64,000 nt of DNA from Steromphala cineraria. Taxonomy: Eukaryota > Mollusca > Gastropoda > Trochida > Trochidae. The stretch spans positions 2,438,001 to 2,502,000 of the forward strand of contig OU744737.1 of the NCBI GenBank assembly GCA_916613615.1, read 5' to 3'. The position numbers and the translations under genes were made by a program. The notes beneath the pieces were generated by a model. It made no database searches. It was not told where the DNA came from and saw nothing but the letters and a program-made list of their open reading frames with translations. Positions 21,591-32,714 of this stretch are shown here, piece by piece. Position 1 is the stretch's first letter; the number at the start of each line of letters is the position of its first letter.

Positions 21591-22242
21591 AGAAAACTCT
21601 CGAGTCAAAGTCTTTTTGACATAAATTATCAAATTTCCGACCACTGCGCCACTCGTGAAAATACTGGCTCTACCCCGTCACTCGATGAGAGATAAGTGAT
21701 ATCACACTCAAAACAAAAGATATCCTCTATTTAGCCACTCGTGTCGTAAACATAGTATGTCATGGACACTCATATAATATCCTCTATTTATTTATTTTAT
21801 ATCAAGCAAGTACTAATAAATAATTTTTATAAGTAATGTTCACACAGAGGCTAAGAAAACGATACCTAAAGTTCAGTAAAAGTAAAAACAATCTTGTTGA
21901 CAGTAAAAGGCTACTTTTTCTTCGAGAGGCACATATTTTGTAAAGAGGTACTACTATCATCATTTTATGTGTTTTTAAACACACTTGGCTTGTTATAATG
22001 TCACCAAGTAAAAGCGTTAACGTTGGTCTAAAGTAAGCTAATACTGAGGGTCTTTATCGACTTTTAACGAACTTTTTTTTTTGGCTGGGATTGTCCAACG
22101 TTTTGTTTTACTAGTATTAATTGGTTCAATAGAAATGCATAAATTGGATATATATGTTGTACTACTTTGTAAATATACAGTAGTGATGTCTTGGGTTTTT
22201 CAACCTTATATTTTCTCCAATTATATTTGGTAAATTGAGGTA

Positions 22243-22833
22243 CTGGCTGGGGACCAGTTATCGCCGTTTTTTCGAGGTTTATAACTTTTTACTTATTTGC
22301 TTTTCAACCAAATCAAACATTACTCATATTGATGATTGATTAGCTATTTGCCTTTCTTTTTAGCTTGTTTACAGTTGTCTATCGTGTAGTTGAGTAAATC
22401 CAGGATGTGAAAGTTTGAGTGTCTATCTTGTGCTTTCCAACCAACTAACAGGACCAGTTTATCGCCACTTCATGATTTATTGATTTTCATCTAATGCAAC
22501 ATAATTTTTTTAAATGAAATTATTTCTTTTTTCATTATAGAAGTATTTTATACATTTCATAAATGAACATTGATTTCAAAAAATAAAAAATAACACTATT
22601 TTGACATACATGACATCCCCCCGACCCTGTTGTAAATTTTCTGAATATTTTCTTATGATTCATCATATTATATTTTTATAGTTAACACACCATGGATTTT
22701 TTTTCCGATATCCAAGTTTCCGGTGATATTGCCTTTCTTTTCACACAAAAAATGATGCGATCAGATATGCACTCGCGCAAAAACGAAGTAGTGGCGATAA
22801 ACTGGTCCCCGGCGATAACTGGTCCCCAGCCAG
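22243..22833. mobile_element. 591-bp MITE with CTGGCTGGGGACC termini
   Basis: Left CTGGCTGGGGACCAGTTATC, right GATAACTGGTCCCCAGCCAG, flanked by TA on both sides (22241-22242, 22834-22835). Subterminal copies of GGACCAGTTTATCGCCACTT (22453) and its reverse complement (about 22785) look like transposase-binding repeats. No coding frame. Confidence 0.8.
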
Positions 22834-22844
22834 TATAGAATATA

Positions 22845-23011
22845 TAGAGACTATTTCATTGTTTTTGCCGAATATCATTTCTATCTCATCGAGTGGAGTG
22901 AGAAAGTGATATTTTCACGAGTGGCGCAGCCACGAGTGAAAATGACACTTTCTCACTTCACGAGATGAGATAGAAATGATATTCGGCAAAAACAATGAAT
23001 TAGTCTATTTA
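22845..23011. repeat. Foldback palindrome family F1, copy 1
   Basis: Arms TTCATTGTTTTTGCCGAATA and TATTCGGCAAAAACAATGAA, with inner TATTTTCACGAGTGGCGCAG and GCCACGAGTGAAAATG. Almost no loop. Starts 9 bp after the preceding MITE's TA. Confidence 0.8.
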
Positions 23012-23995
23012 TTATATAATTTTTAGATCATAAAACAGAGTTGTCAGACATCGGAAGGCAAAGTTTTGCTCTATGATGAATGACAGTCTAGCAACTCAAT
23101 TTATCCTTTCACGGTAAAAAAAAAGTTCGATAGAAATAACTCGATATTTAATCGGAAATAATTTTATGAAAAATATATGATGAGGGAATGTTAAATGATA
23201 TCAGATCCACAACATGTGTTTGGTTATTACTAGGTGAAACAAAGGCTCCTTATCTATTTTGGAAAGTCAGTTTTGACGCGAACGGATACAATGAGTGAAG
23301 CGCTATGTCGGTGTGACAGATCACTCGCTTCGTAAATTTATTTTGCAATAAAATGAACAATTATTAACTACAGCAACAAGATATGAACTTCGGGTGGCTT
23401 TTGGATATCGAAGGATACATTGGCACTGTAAACTGAAAACAGTTACATACCGAAAACATCCTAAAGAGTCGTTTTTCTTCGATCCTAACCAACGCCGTGA
23501 CGCGAGGCAAGCGTTCGATTTCCTCAAAGGGAGATAATCGTGTTTCAAAGGGAGGTAATAGGTTCGGTCCTACTTTTCTCACCGCAGTGAAAATATGGAT
23601 TATATTTTCACTGCAGTGAAAATATGACTTTCTACGGCTTTTCTTAAAATATGGATTATATTTTCACTGTATAACCCTATATTTCATTGCTAATTATATA
23701 ATAAAAAAGCTTTGACTTTGTCTCTGTGTTTCGACGTTAATATGTACATCCCTTTTAATTTAGATCTTTACACTTTACCGTTTAGAGAGTGAAAACACGC
23801 AGTCCTCTAAATGTAAGTGTATTATTGAAAGGTATATATCATTACACCTCACACAACGAAAAATAAAGATATGGTGGTCTTTAGGTCCCTTATCAAGAAA
23901 TTCCACAGTACTCTGACACGCAAAATATGGAGTTTCTGTTTTCATGTTTGGTTGTTACCATTATGAGGATGCTTATACTAAACTCAACATAATGT
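23012..23995. other. Unassigned sequence with short GCAGTGAAAATAT inversions
   Basis: Near 23583-23670 ACCGCAGTGAAAATATGGAT and ATTTTCACTGCAGTG form short inverted repeats. Otherwise nothing recognised. Confidence 0.35.
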
Positions 23996-24433
23996 CATAC
24001 CATGTAAGTGAAACCGTGTTCTCCCATAAATTGGCCACCGATCCATTATACAAGTACGCATCACAATGCTGAATAGTAGTTGAAGCGCCATAAAATGATG
24101 TGAATTGCTTGTCAGATACGACACCATGTATCTTCCTACGCAAAGCCTAAAACGTCAGTTTCCGAACTGTCAGTTTTATGCCTTGCTGCCCCCACTTGAG
24201 TTTTCTGTGCTGATATCAGCGCCCCTACAGGCGACTATTAGCAACCTCCAGTTACTTTCTGATGTTGGACTATTACTTTCTCTCATAGTAAGCTAGAGAG
24301 CAAACACATAAAACTCAAGGGTCTGCAGCAAGGCATAAAAAGCTGGCGTTTTAGGCTATGCTTAGAAAGATAGATACCATCATGATCAAACATAGGACAT
24401 TATGTGAGTTTCATTTCAGTAACATTTGAAGTT
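23996..24433 (+). repeat. Inverted duplication D3, left copy
   Basis: Reverse complement of 29727-30161 over about 435 bp, including GTGAAACCGTGTTCTCCCATA and TGTGAATTGCTTGTCAGATA. Inside is a smaller foldback with ATCTTCCTACGCAAAGCCTA on one side and TTTTAGGCTATGC on the other. Confidence 0.8.
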
Positions 24434-24612
24434 TAATTTTACATCTTTTCTGGTTATTCTACATATAGAAAAGATGAACAATCTATATCCAAATATGACT
24501 ACAGAAAGTTTAAATGACGTTAAAATAATTTTCTAAATCTTTATTCCTTCTTTTTTTAAAGCAACAGTAACACGATTTAAAAAAATAAATGAGGTCAGTT
24601 CGAAAACTTGCG

Positions 24613-24979
24613 TTTAAAGGGGCAGTAGCACGTTTTTCGATAATTTTATATTTTAAAAATTGCACTTATAATTGTAAGTAAATGCCTAATGTATTATATT
24701 GACAGTGTCAACAATCACATTACACAAGCCAATCACCCATAGTCAGAGGACAAAGTATTAGGATTCACATAAAATTGCCATTGGCGGCTATTTGTTTGTG
24801 AACACCTTTAATTCATTTTTGTAAGAAAAAGGAATCGCATGGCTGAACCTTACGTTATATATTTAAATTATTACTGCTCCATTTAGTTTAAATACATTGT
24901 CTTTCATTTTGAACCATTTATTTTCATTTTCCTGACATCACCTTATATTCCCCCTTAAAACGTGCTACTGCCCCTTTAA
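24613..24979. mobile_element. MITE M1, copy 5
   Basis: TTTAAAGGGGCAGTAGCACG to CGTGCTACTGCCCCTTTAA, TTAA at both ends. Right after it GCTTTGCGTAGGAAGATAG matches the edge of the foldback inside D3. Confidence 0.85.
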
Positions 24980-25317
24980 GGCTTTGCGTAGGAAGATAGC
25001 AACCACTTTGAACACATAAAGGTTTCCCAGTTTTATTATATGGCGAGCAGTGAAATACTGGGATTTATCAGTGAAATAAACTGTCTATCAAGCTTCAGTG
25101 AAAATAACTTATATTTTCACTGCGAACGGTGACTGATATAATTTGACGTCATAAAACAATGGTCTCACGCGGCGAATTGGCTTATGACGTCACAGTGTTA
25201 CTGTGGTGACGGCTGTTCTTAGCGGCCGCTCGGCGTGAAAATGACCCTTTTCGGACGTAATTACAATGGTAAAATCATATAATAAATAGAATATCCGTCA
25301 ATTCTTGACAAATACCA

Positions 25318-25433
25318 TGTTTATCTCATCTCGTGAGGTAGAAAAGTTATATATTTTCACTCGTGGCTGCGCCACTCGTGAAAATATAACCTCTCACCTC
25401 ACTCGATGAGATAAACATGGTATTAGTCAAGAA
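25318..25433. repeat. Foldback palindrome family F1, copy 2
   Basis: ACCATGTTTATCTCAT pairs with ATGAGATAAACATGGT; the centre reads CACTCGTGGCTGCGCCACTCGTG. Same family as 22845. Confidence 0.8.
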
Positions 25434-25605
25434 ATGACAGATATCCTCTATATATTCTGAGATCTTCTGACAAGTCCATTACCAAATGATATCGAACCAA
25501 CGGCAAGGGGTTCAGTAAAAGTATGAACATGCGGGATTTCTCATAAGGGTTAAACCAAATACTGACTTTCTTTCTTGTGTATTATCAGTGCAGGTCAGTC
25601 AGTCT

Positions 25606-25790
25606 GTCATCCAGACCCTATAGCAAAAATATGAAATTGATGACCAACCAAGTCTAGAAAAGTATAGCAAGTCTAGATCGCTCAGCTTTAGGCTGAAGTT
25701 AAAGCATCTTCTGGATCATTTTGTTATTATACATGATTTGTTTAAAAATATTGTCAATATTGATAAAAAATACTGCAAGAGTAAATGTTA
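25606..25790 (+). mobile_element. Retroposed repeat R1, copy 3
   Basis: CTGTCATCCAGACCCTATAGC through GTCAATATTGATAAAAAATA and GAGTAAATGTT follows the unit at 16669. No clear flanking duplication. Confidence 0.65.
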
Positions 25791-26108
25791 TTATTATATG
25801 AATGGACTATATCCGTCTTTCTGATTGGCCCACTTGGTCACATGACAGCATTGACGTCAAGCAATGTCAACCTGTGTGAGTCGCGAGAGGTTGATATAAC
25901 AATCCAAGCACCTCTGGTGGCTAAAAAAAGATTTGAGAATTACGTCTCGAACTCCACACATCACATTTTACGCTGTTCATCAAGCAATAGGCATCGCTAT
26001 GTGACTGTGCTGAATTAGAGTTATGTCCCTTATATTTTCAAGCATTAGAGTGATGTCCCTTACGTTCACGGAAGAAAAGTACATTCAAGAAAATTGTTTC
26101 ATATAATG

Positions 26109-26255
26109 AAACAATTATAGACTTCAGATTCGGTTGATCCAATGATTTGTCGACCTTGGTCACATGATACTCACCTCGGCGTTGCCTCGGTGAATATCAC
26201 GTGTCCAAGGTCGACAAATCATTGGATCAACCTCACTTGAAGTCAATAATTGTTT
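26109..26255. repeat. Foldback palindrome
   Basis: GGTTGATCCAATGATTTGTC pairs with GACAAATCATTGGATCAACC around CTCACCTCGGCGTTGCCTCGG. It lies about 260 bp beyond the gene A stop codon. Confidence 0.75.
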
Positions 26256-26514
26256 AAAGTTAGTCTACAGGTCAGTAAATGGTGACAACCAAACCAGCTA
26301 ATCAAACATTGCTGGTACACATCGACTTTGAACTTTGTGTTTTACAAGCGTAAAGTCCTGAAAGTCAGGATTTTGTAGGTTTTTATACCTCAAGGTATGT
26401 CTTAAACTGAAACAATCAATATATGAAATATATTCATCAAATACGACAGTCATTGCAAAAAGGAGGTATTGCAAAACCGAATCCATGCGTGGATATAAAC
26501 TCGAGTATAAAGGA

Positions 26515-26932
26515 CTAAAAGGTAATAAACATCTGGATGCATCCTCTCAGATTACTAAAAGGACACAAATAAAACCATTGCTTCAGGTAATTACTACTCA
26601 ATAGCACGCTGTTTCCGACCATAGTCAGTGAATACCCTCTATAAAAGAAGGTGGACCATTTCTTCCTAATTTCCATCTTTGGTCCCTCGGCCGCCAGGAG
26701 GTTAACATGGGAAACGTTCACAAGGATATATTGACCGGTTTCTGCGTTGTACGTCATAGCTTTTGCATTGCAGATGATTGGTTGGTACTGCCAGTCTGTT
26801 CGAACTATTTCCATACGATATTCATTCTTCTGGGAGATATAAACGATGGAAATTGTCTTTACCGTGTTTCGTACAAAGCAAAGAACTGTACGATTGCCTG
26901 AGTTGGCGCAAACTGCGTTTTTGTCGAAACAC
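26515..26932 (-). CDS. Gene A exon 4 (terminal)
   Basis: 418 bases after TTTTCTGTTTCAG to TAG at 26517-26515. Aligns with gene B exon 4: a C-x(10)-C pair near its start, W...F.RGYS, and FYLC.......C near the end. Encodes about 139 residues with sequon NVS and no transmembrane segment. Confidence 0.7.
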
Positions 26933-29900
26933 CTGAAACAGAAAATAGTACCATATTTGTAAGTCCAAAATCAATCATGACACCTGAAAATAGCACCATA
27001 TTTGTAAGTCCAAAATCAATAAATAGAGATTATTAACCGAGTGTGTTTCCGTATCATTAATATCATATAATAGGAATAAAATTTGTATTGTGCGAGCCTT
27101 TGGCGAGCATAATACATATATTTTTATTCCTATTATATGATATTAATGATACGGAAACACACGAGGTTAATAATTTCTTTATCATATAATGTCATTTAGA
27201 AATAAACGGATTTAAACGAAAATATGATTTCTTCTAAAAATTTGATTGACCTAGATTTCGCGGAGTAATAGCTTTCACAATAAACCAAGGTGAAGGTCAT
27301 ATTGTCGGCGATGTATAGTTGTGAACAGTCTAGAAATATTCCTTCATGAAATTTTTTTTTCAGTGTTAGAAACGTCTTCTACAATCTATCGACATTTTCA
27401 GTCTGATTCCGAGTGCACGAGTAAACATTGTATCTTTTTATAACACAAAATGTTTAAGAACCACTTGTCAACGTCGCTGCAACAGGGGAAGTAACTCTAA
27501 CTGCATTTTGAAAAGCTGCATTGTCATTGTTGTTACGCCAGTTCAGTTACGGTATCCTTAGACCAAACGCCGACTATTTGCGAAGGTGAGGTTGTTGCGT
27601 TTGTTACTCCGCTACTAGATAATCTGTACTACCACTAGAATATGATTTGTTTTTGCTGATAAGTTGGTAACCGACACGGTCAAAGCGATCTATGCCTATG
27701 TTATTCACGAAAATAGAAGCACATTTTTTTTTTCGATATTGTTAGCTGCATATATCGTTATATTATTTAAACCAACGATGAAAACAACTTGAAATGCTTG
27801 GAAAACCAAGCTATGATTTCTAAAATACGAATGCGTGATAAGTTTACCCTGACGGTTTTTGTACGATATTTTATTCGATAGAAACACAAAACCTGAAAAC
27901 TCCCGACGACGTTATCAATGGTTAGTGACCGTTTTAGGACTCGCATGACATGCATGGAGTTTTGAGAAAATAGTTCGTGTTTTGACCTAATTTGCATCTT
28001 TATCAGATTTTGAGGCAATCGGATACCAAGTTTATCAGATAGCTTTATTGCATCGATAACACCCTCCATTATATGATAATGAAATATATCCTACATACCT
28101 CTTTGGATTTGTTATGACGTCAGTTTCTATCGAAGTCGTAGTTAGGTTCGGTTCTCTGTAGGTGATCAGTTTCCATTGACGACCGAGGTTAACACTGTAG
28201 AGGCATGTGTTACTGGTTTTAACGCACCGACCAGTGAATATGTGTCTCTTCCAACTATTCGTACATAACCTGATTGCTTTGGTAGTAAGATTGAGAGAGC
28301 GCATATTGGCAACCATTAAATACGTAGCACAGGGCTCCTGTGAGTATCGTATCAACAGGTATATGTGGCCCGGATGTAGCTCACTTGGGGTCATTGAGGT
28401 CACCTTGTACCTCCTGAACTTGAACGAGGGGTTAAATTTGAATTTCAGCATATCATCCATTTTCTCTGGTGGGTTATCTGTTGCTAAAACTGAAAAAGTA
28501 TTTGTTTAAGTGACTTGATGGGTATGTTCGATGGGTATCATGGGAAATCGGTTGCAGGAACTGTAAGTTTTTTAAAGTGATTTGAATTTTGTTCGATAGG
28601 TTAAATGTAAATTTCAGGGTATCATATTTTTCCAATTGGCTATCTGTTGCTGAAACTGAAACTGAAAGTAAGTATTTGTTTAATTGAATTGAATTTTAGT
28701 TCGATGCGTTGAATGTAAATTTCAGCATATCATGCAAATCTCTGTTGGGAAATTTGTTGCTGGAACTGTAAGTTAGTATTTTTAAAGTGACTTGAATTTT
28801 GGTTCGATAGGTTAAATGTAAATTTCAGCGTATCATATTTTTCGAATTGGCTATCTGTTGCTGAAACTGAAACTGAAAGTAAGAATTTGTTTAAGTGACT
28901 TTGCATTGGTTGCGTGGTTGAATTTAACATGCTGGAATTTAATTGTAAAGTATTTGCTACATACATACTATTTAAAGGGGCAGTAGCTCGTGGATATGGA
29001 GATATTATTTCTCCAAGTTTTCACCAATAGTCTTAAGATTATGACAAATGTGTCCTTCTTAATAGGGTTATAATTCAATTTCCGATTATCCGTAGTGAAA
29101 GAAAACAATACCAAGTATCAAGCAATAACTATTAGTAGCAATTTTTTGTGGGAACACCTTTTAATAATCTGAAAAAGGGAAAAGATTAGCGTAGGTAAAG
29201 CCGATTTTGAACTGGCGTTTAAGTAAATAATTATTTGGAATTAAACTTGTTTTACAATTGGTAACTTTTATAATAATGTTCGTGAGATCAATTTATTTAT
29301 CTAAAAAAAGTGTTACAGAAAAAATAGAAGAAATAAAGATTTCGAAAATGAGTTTAACGTCATTGAAACTATATGTAGTCATATTTAGATATAGATTGTT
29401 AATTTCTATACGTCAAATATCAATAATAACAATGTTATATTTGGGATTACACTATCTTGAATAGTACAGATTCTTGTACTTTTTCGGGCCGAGTCCCATG
29501 CGGGATTCGAACCCACACCCTCAGAGTCAGGCAACACCGCCAGCAATGACAATACCCGTTTCGCCATCACCTGACTCTGAGGTTGTCCGCACGGGACTCG
29601 GCCCGAAAAAGTACAAGAATCTGTACTATTCAAGATAGTGTGATCCCAAATATAACATTGTTATCATTTGTGCACTATCTATATGGCATTTATCTCTAGT
29701 CAAATATCCAGTTAACATGTCAACTGAAACTTCAAATGTTGACCTCTGACCTCACATCATGTTCTTTGCTTGATCATGATGGTATCAATCTTCCTATGCA
29801 AAGCCTAAAACGCCAGTTTCCGAACTGCCATTTTCATGCCTAGAGTTTCTGTGCTTGTTTTTTTAGTTTACTATGAGAGAAAGCAATAGTCCAATAGGAA

Positions 29901-32689
29901 AGTAACTTGAGGTTGCTAACAATCGCCTTTAGAGGCAATTATATCAGCACAGAAAACTCAAGCGTCGACAGCAAGGCATAAAACTGACAGTTCGGAAACT
30001 GACGTTTTAGGCTTTGCGTAGGAAGATACATGGTATCGTATCTGACAAGCAATTCACATCATTTTATGGCGCTTCAACTACTATTCAGCATTGTGATGCG
30101 TGCTTGTATAATGGATCGGTGGCCAATTTATGGGAGAACACGGTTTCACTTATATGGTATGAAGTAAATTGGAATTTCTTAAGGGAAAGAAGGAGATTTT
30201 CTCTCCCTCTCACGTTCAATTTATTTTTATCCTCTTTCAAAACGGGATACACCATAAAACCAATTCAGACTTCATGTGATAAAGTTGAGGTCCTTAGTCC
30301 ACGGTATTGAACTGGAGTTAAGGTACTGAGTATATGGTACAGAATTTAAGGTACTAAAGTTAGCATATAATATAATATATAAAATATAAGGTAATGAGTT
30401 TAACGTACTGAAATAAGGGTACAGAATTTTCGGTACTGGAGTTTAATATTTTATGATATATAAAATATAAGGTATTGAATTTAACGTACTGAAATTAGGA
30501 TAAAGAATTTAAAGTACTGAAGTTTTATATTATATGATATAGGAAATATAAGGTACTGAAGTTATTGTACTGAAATTAGGGTACAAAATTTGAGGCACTG
30601 AAGTAAATATATGATATGATATGTACAATATGAGGTCCTGAATTCAATGTTCTGAAATGAGGGTAAAGAATTTAAGTTACTGAAGTTAGTATGTAATAAT
30701 ATATATGAATATAACTTACTTCCATGTACTGAAATTCGGATACAGAATTTAAGGTCCTGTAGTTTTATATAAAATGATATCTAATATAAAAGGTAATGAA
30801 TTTAACGTACTGAAATAAGGGTACAGAATTTAAGGTACTGGAGTTTTGTATGATAACATATATAAAATATAAGGTACTGAATTTATCGTACTGAAATTAG
30901 GGAACAGAATTTAAGGCACTGAAAATAATTAAGAATTAGAGTAGCCCTAATCATGTGTTTTGCAATAAAGTATAGTTTTGCCATGAACTATTATAGTTAA
31001 AGAACGAGAATTATATGATTCTGAATTTACCCTTCTGCAACAAGTATTACTGATAAAAGTCCAGTTCAATATTCAATGCTTGAAATACATGTTTATAATG
31101 GCAAAGATGGAGGAAATAAGTTTGAGAGGGCGTATTTTGCTATGGTTCACTGAAAGGAAGTTTCGAATGAAAATAAGTTTTGTTGCTGACAACGAAGCTC
31201 AGTACAGGAACTGCATATCTCTCATTAAATGATTCCAATATGTCAGAAAGATAATATTTGTTTTATTAAACACATACCTTTAACGATTCGCTAATATATG
31301 AAGTATGTAAGGGCCAATATATGAATTTCTTAGATATTTCGGGAATACTTATGCCTCAAGTGTAAGGCCAACAACTTTTTAATAAATGCTTCTGGTTTTT
31401 ACATTAAGGCAAAAATGATTCGATGACGCTGATATTTTTTTATTTCAAATTTAAAAAAATAATTACTGAACATGAAGAAAAATGGAAACAAATAGAACCT
31501 TTGAATCACTTTATCACTGTGCCTTTGAGCGCACTCACGAACAGAAACAATTAACATTTAAAGAAGCTACTTTTCAATTTTTCTTCTAGGCCACGGGACT
31601 AAATTTCGACATCTTGAAAAAAAAGCTTGATGCGGGGGTTTGAAACTTTTATAATATAATGTTCATAATAGCCATACACAACGAGCATATCAAAATGATA
31701 ATATTACCACGTGTTTCCTCTCGCCTCCCTTCAAACACACACAGCTTCCGGCCTGACCTGGAAATGATTTGTCTTTTGTTATGGACTGATATTTCTGTGC
31801 GGAATTTCTTCGTCTGTAAAATAAAGTAATATTCATAAGACATACTTTGTATACGATTGATGATGCTTTAAAAAAAGTAAACCAACAAAATGATTTTTGA
31901 ATATGTACCAAATGATATATCAAAGATTTCTCTTCCGGAAAAGTATTTTTCTTCAAAGTCGGACATGATTCTAGATATGTACGAAAAGTATGCAATCTTA
32001 TTATAATAAGATAATAATTTTCTTCACTACGTTATGCAGATGATAGCAGCAGTATGCTAACTGTGTCTATAGCCTCATCTGGCTTAGCCGATTTTATGTT
32101 ATAATTACAATACATGCACATATGCAATGTCACTTTTGTTCAAAAACCATTGCTTTTGCTAAGACTTCGTGTTTCAATGTTTAAGAAGTCATAACATTTT
32201 GCAAAGCATGGTCACAGATTTGTTAAGCCGTTGTCAAATAGCCTTCACGTTTCTTGGCAATGCCTACGAATAAATATAAAACGAATAAATAATGCAACAA
32301 TAAAACAAAAAGCACCAAGTATATATATCTAACACCAAAACAATATATAATATCAAAACACCCTACAAAGCAGGACGGAAAAAAACAACACAAATATAAT
32401 CAAATTGGTTAATCGATACATTGAAAAGAATATTTACCCATTTGTATTCCGGCGACTCCTGCAACTCCGGCAACTCCTGCAACTCCGGCAACTTCGACAG
32501 TCCCTGGGAGTTGTTGGTATACTCAAGAACACACAACAGATGGTCTACCCCAAAACGTGGATTCGAACACCGACCCAGTGTTTGGCAAAGCTCCACACAC
32601 AACTTAGGACCAGCGGGGACCCTGGTAACATCACTTGTGCCCAGAATTACAACTTCAGTAACCAGTAACTTAAGCAATATAATCTTCAT
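26515..32689 (-). CDS. Gene A: four-exon secreted protein of an unrecognised family
   Basis: Assembled by eye as 32689-32438, 31813-31708, 28489-28099 and 26932-26515, giving about 388 residues. Intron phases 0, 1 and 2 are the same as in gene B (43006-47446), and each exon aligns with its counterpart. Exon 1 starts with a hydrophobic leader (MKIILLKLLVTEVVILGTSD) and has cysteines at 31, 35, 41 and 53, shared with gene B. Exon 3 has the shared core VTSMT.SELH then IYLL and ITYREP. Exon 4 ends in an FYLC...C motif. No transmembrane segment after the leader, so secretion is likely. I do not recognise the family. Genes A and B point away from each other. Exon 2 and the precise splice choices are the least certain parts. 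Confidence 0.65.
27023..27182. repeat. Foldback palindrome in gene A intron 3 (family F2)
   Basis: AGAGATTATTAACCGAGTGTG pairs with CACACGAGGTTAATAATTTCT; inner arms GATATTAATGATACGG. Relatives with AGAGATTATTA-type ends lie at 40951 and 46558. Confidence 0.8.
27183..28098. other. Rest of gene A intron 3, nothing recognised
   Basis: AT-rich intronic sequence. Short frames at 27705-28069 carry no family signature and lie on the gene strand without splice support. Confidence 0.4.
28099..28489 (-). CDS. Gene A exon 3 (conserved core)
   Basis: 391 bases from CTTTTTCAG to AAGAG|GTATGT, entering in phase 1 and leaving in phase 2. Blocks shared with gene B exon 3: VTSMT.S.LH.G.IYLL, F.G.C.K...C.YS.N and ITYREP. 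Three degenerate copies of its 5' end lie upstream in the intron (28595-28890). Confidence 0.75.
28540..28895 (-). repeat. Three tandem degenerate copies of the 5' end of gene A exon 3
   Basis: Each copy repeats, on the minus strand, a CAGTTTCAGCAACAGATAGC acceptor-like stretch followed by a GATA..CTGAAATTTACATT coding-like stretch, near 28595-28680, 28700-28765 and 28800-28890. Translated, the outer one gives ATDSQFEKYDTLKFTFN against ATDNPPEKMDDMLKFKFN of the exon. They look like partial exon duplications with preserved acceptors. Confidence 0.7.
28971..29165. mobile_element. Diverged left half of MITE M1
   Basis: TTTAAAGGGGCAGTAGCTCG opens the stretch, but the interior departs from the family apart from a GTGGGAACACCTTTTA word. 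In gene A intron 2. Confidence 0.45.
29422..29698 (+). mobile_element. Foldback tRNA-derived retroposon S2, copy 1
   Basis: Flanked by GTCAAATATC at 29412-29421 and 29699-29708 (10-bp duplication). The two halves are inverted: CACTATCTTGAATAGTACAG ... GGGCCGAGTCCC against GGGACTCGGCCC ... AATAGTACAAG-type arms, with B-box GGATTCGAACCC in the left (minus) arm. The 3' end, GCACTATCTATATGGCATTTATCTCTA, matches copy 2 at 43228. Confidence 0.75.
29727..30161 (-). repeat. Inverted duplication D3, right copy
   Basis: Reverse complement of 23996-24433, in gene A intron 2. Starts 18 bp after the SINE duplication. Holds TTTTAGGCTTTGCGTAGGAA and GATACATGGTATCGTATCTG. Confidence 0.8.
30305..30923 (+). 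repeat. Degenerate ~81-bp tandem array (about 7.5 units)
   Basis: Units start GGTA.TGA.TT.AACGTACTG near 30390, 30471, 30552, 30634, 30713, 30792 and 30873, each with TACAGAATTTAAGGTACTG and an AT-rich ATATAAAATATAA tail. Lies in gene A intron 2. Confidence 0.85.
30924..31707. other. Gene A intron 2, remaining part
   Basis: No repeat or exon recognised between the 81-bp array and exon 2. Confidence 0.4.
31708..31813 (-). CDS. Gene A exon 2
   Basis: 106 bases after TTATTTTACAG, ending CGTG|GTAATA in phase 1. The frame reads RQIISRSGRKLCVFEGRREE, matching QLLISRSKRRVCLSTGIKTD of gene B exon 2. An alternative donor 4 bases earlier (CACGTG split at GT) also keeps phase 1 on paper. Confidence 0.6.
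31814..32437. other. Gene A intron 1
   Basis: AT-rich; no features beyond the splice sites at its ends (GTAAAT donor at 32437-32432 on the minus strand, TTTTACAG acceptor ending at 31814). Confidence 0.45.
32438..32689 (-). CDS. Gene A exon 1 (signal peptide and Cys-rich N-terminus)
   Basis: 84 codons from the ATG at 32689 to AAATGG|GTAAAT, phase 0. It keeps the C31/C35/C41/C53 spacing and the block CSNPRFG.DHLLCVL found in gene B exon 1. Its end has a duplicated ELPELQ stretch (ELPELQELPELQ overlapping) made by a short CTCCGGCAACTCCTGCAA repeat, which makes it 13 codons longer than the gene B exon. Confidence 0.75.
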
Positions 32690-32714
32690 TGTGTACAAGA
32701 ATTGTTTTATGTCT

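Noticed and set aside
21351..21695. 114-codon plus-strand open frame
   Set aside because: Covers the TGACGTCA-rich foldback region; composition reflects the palindromes, not a protein.
31690..31995. 101-codon minus-strand frame overlapping gene A exon 2
   Set aside because: Other reading frame; the frame that matches gene B and fits intron phases is the one at 31708-31813.
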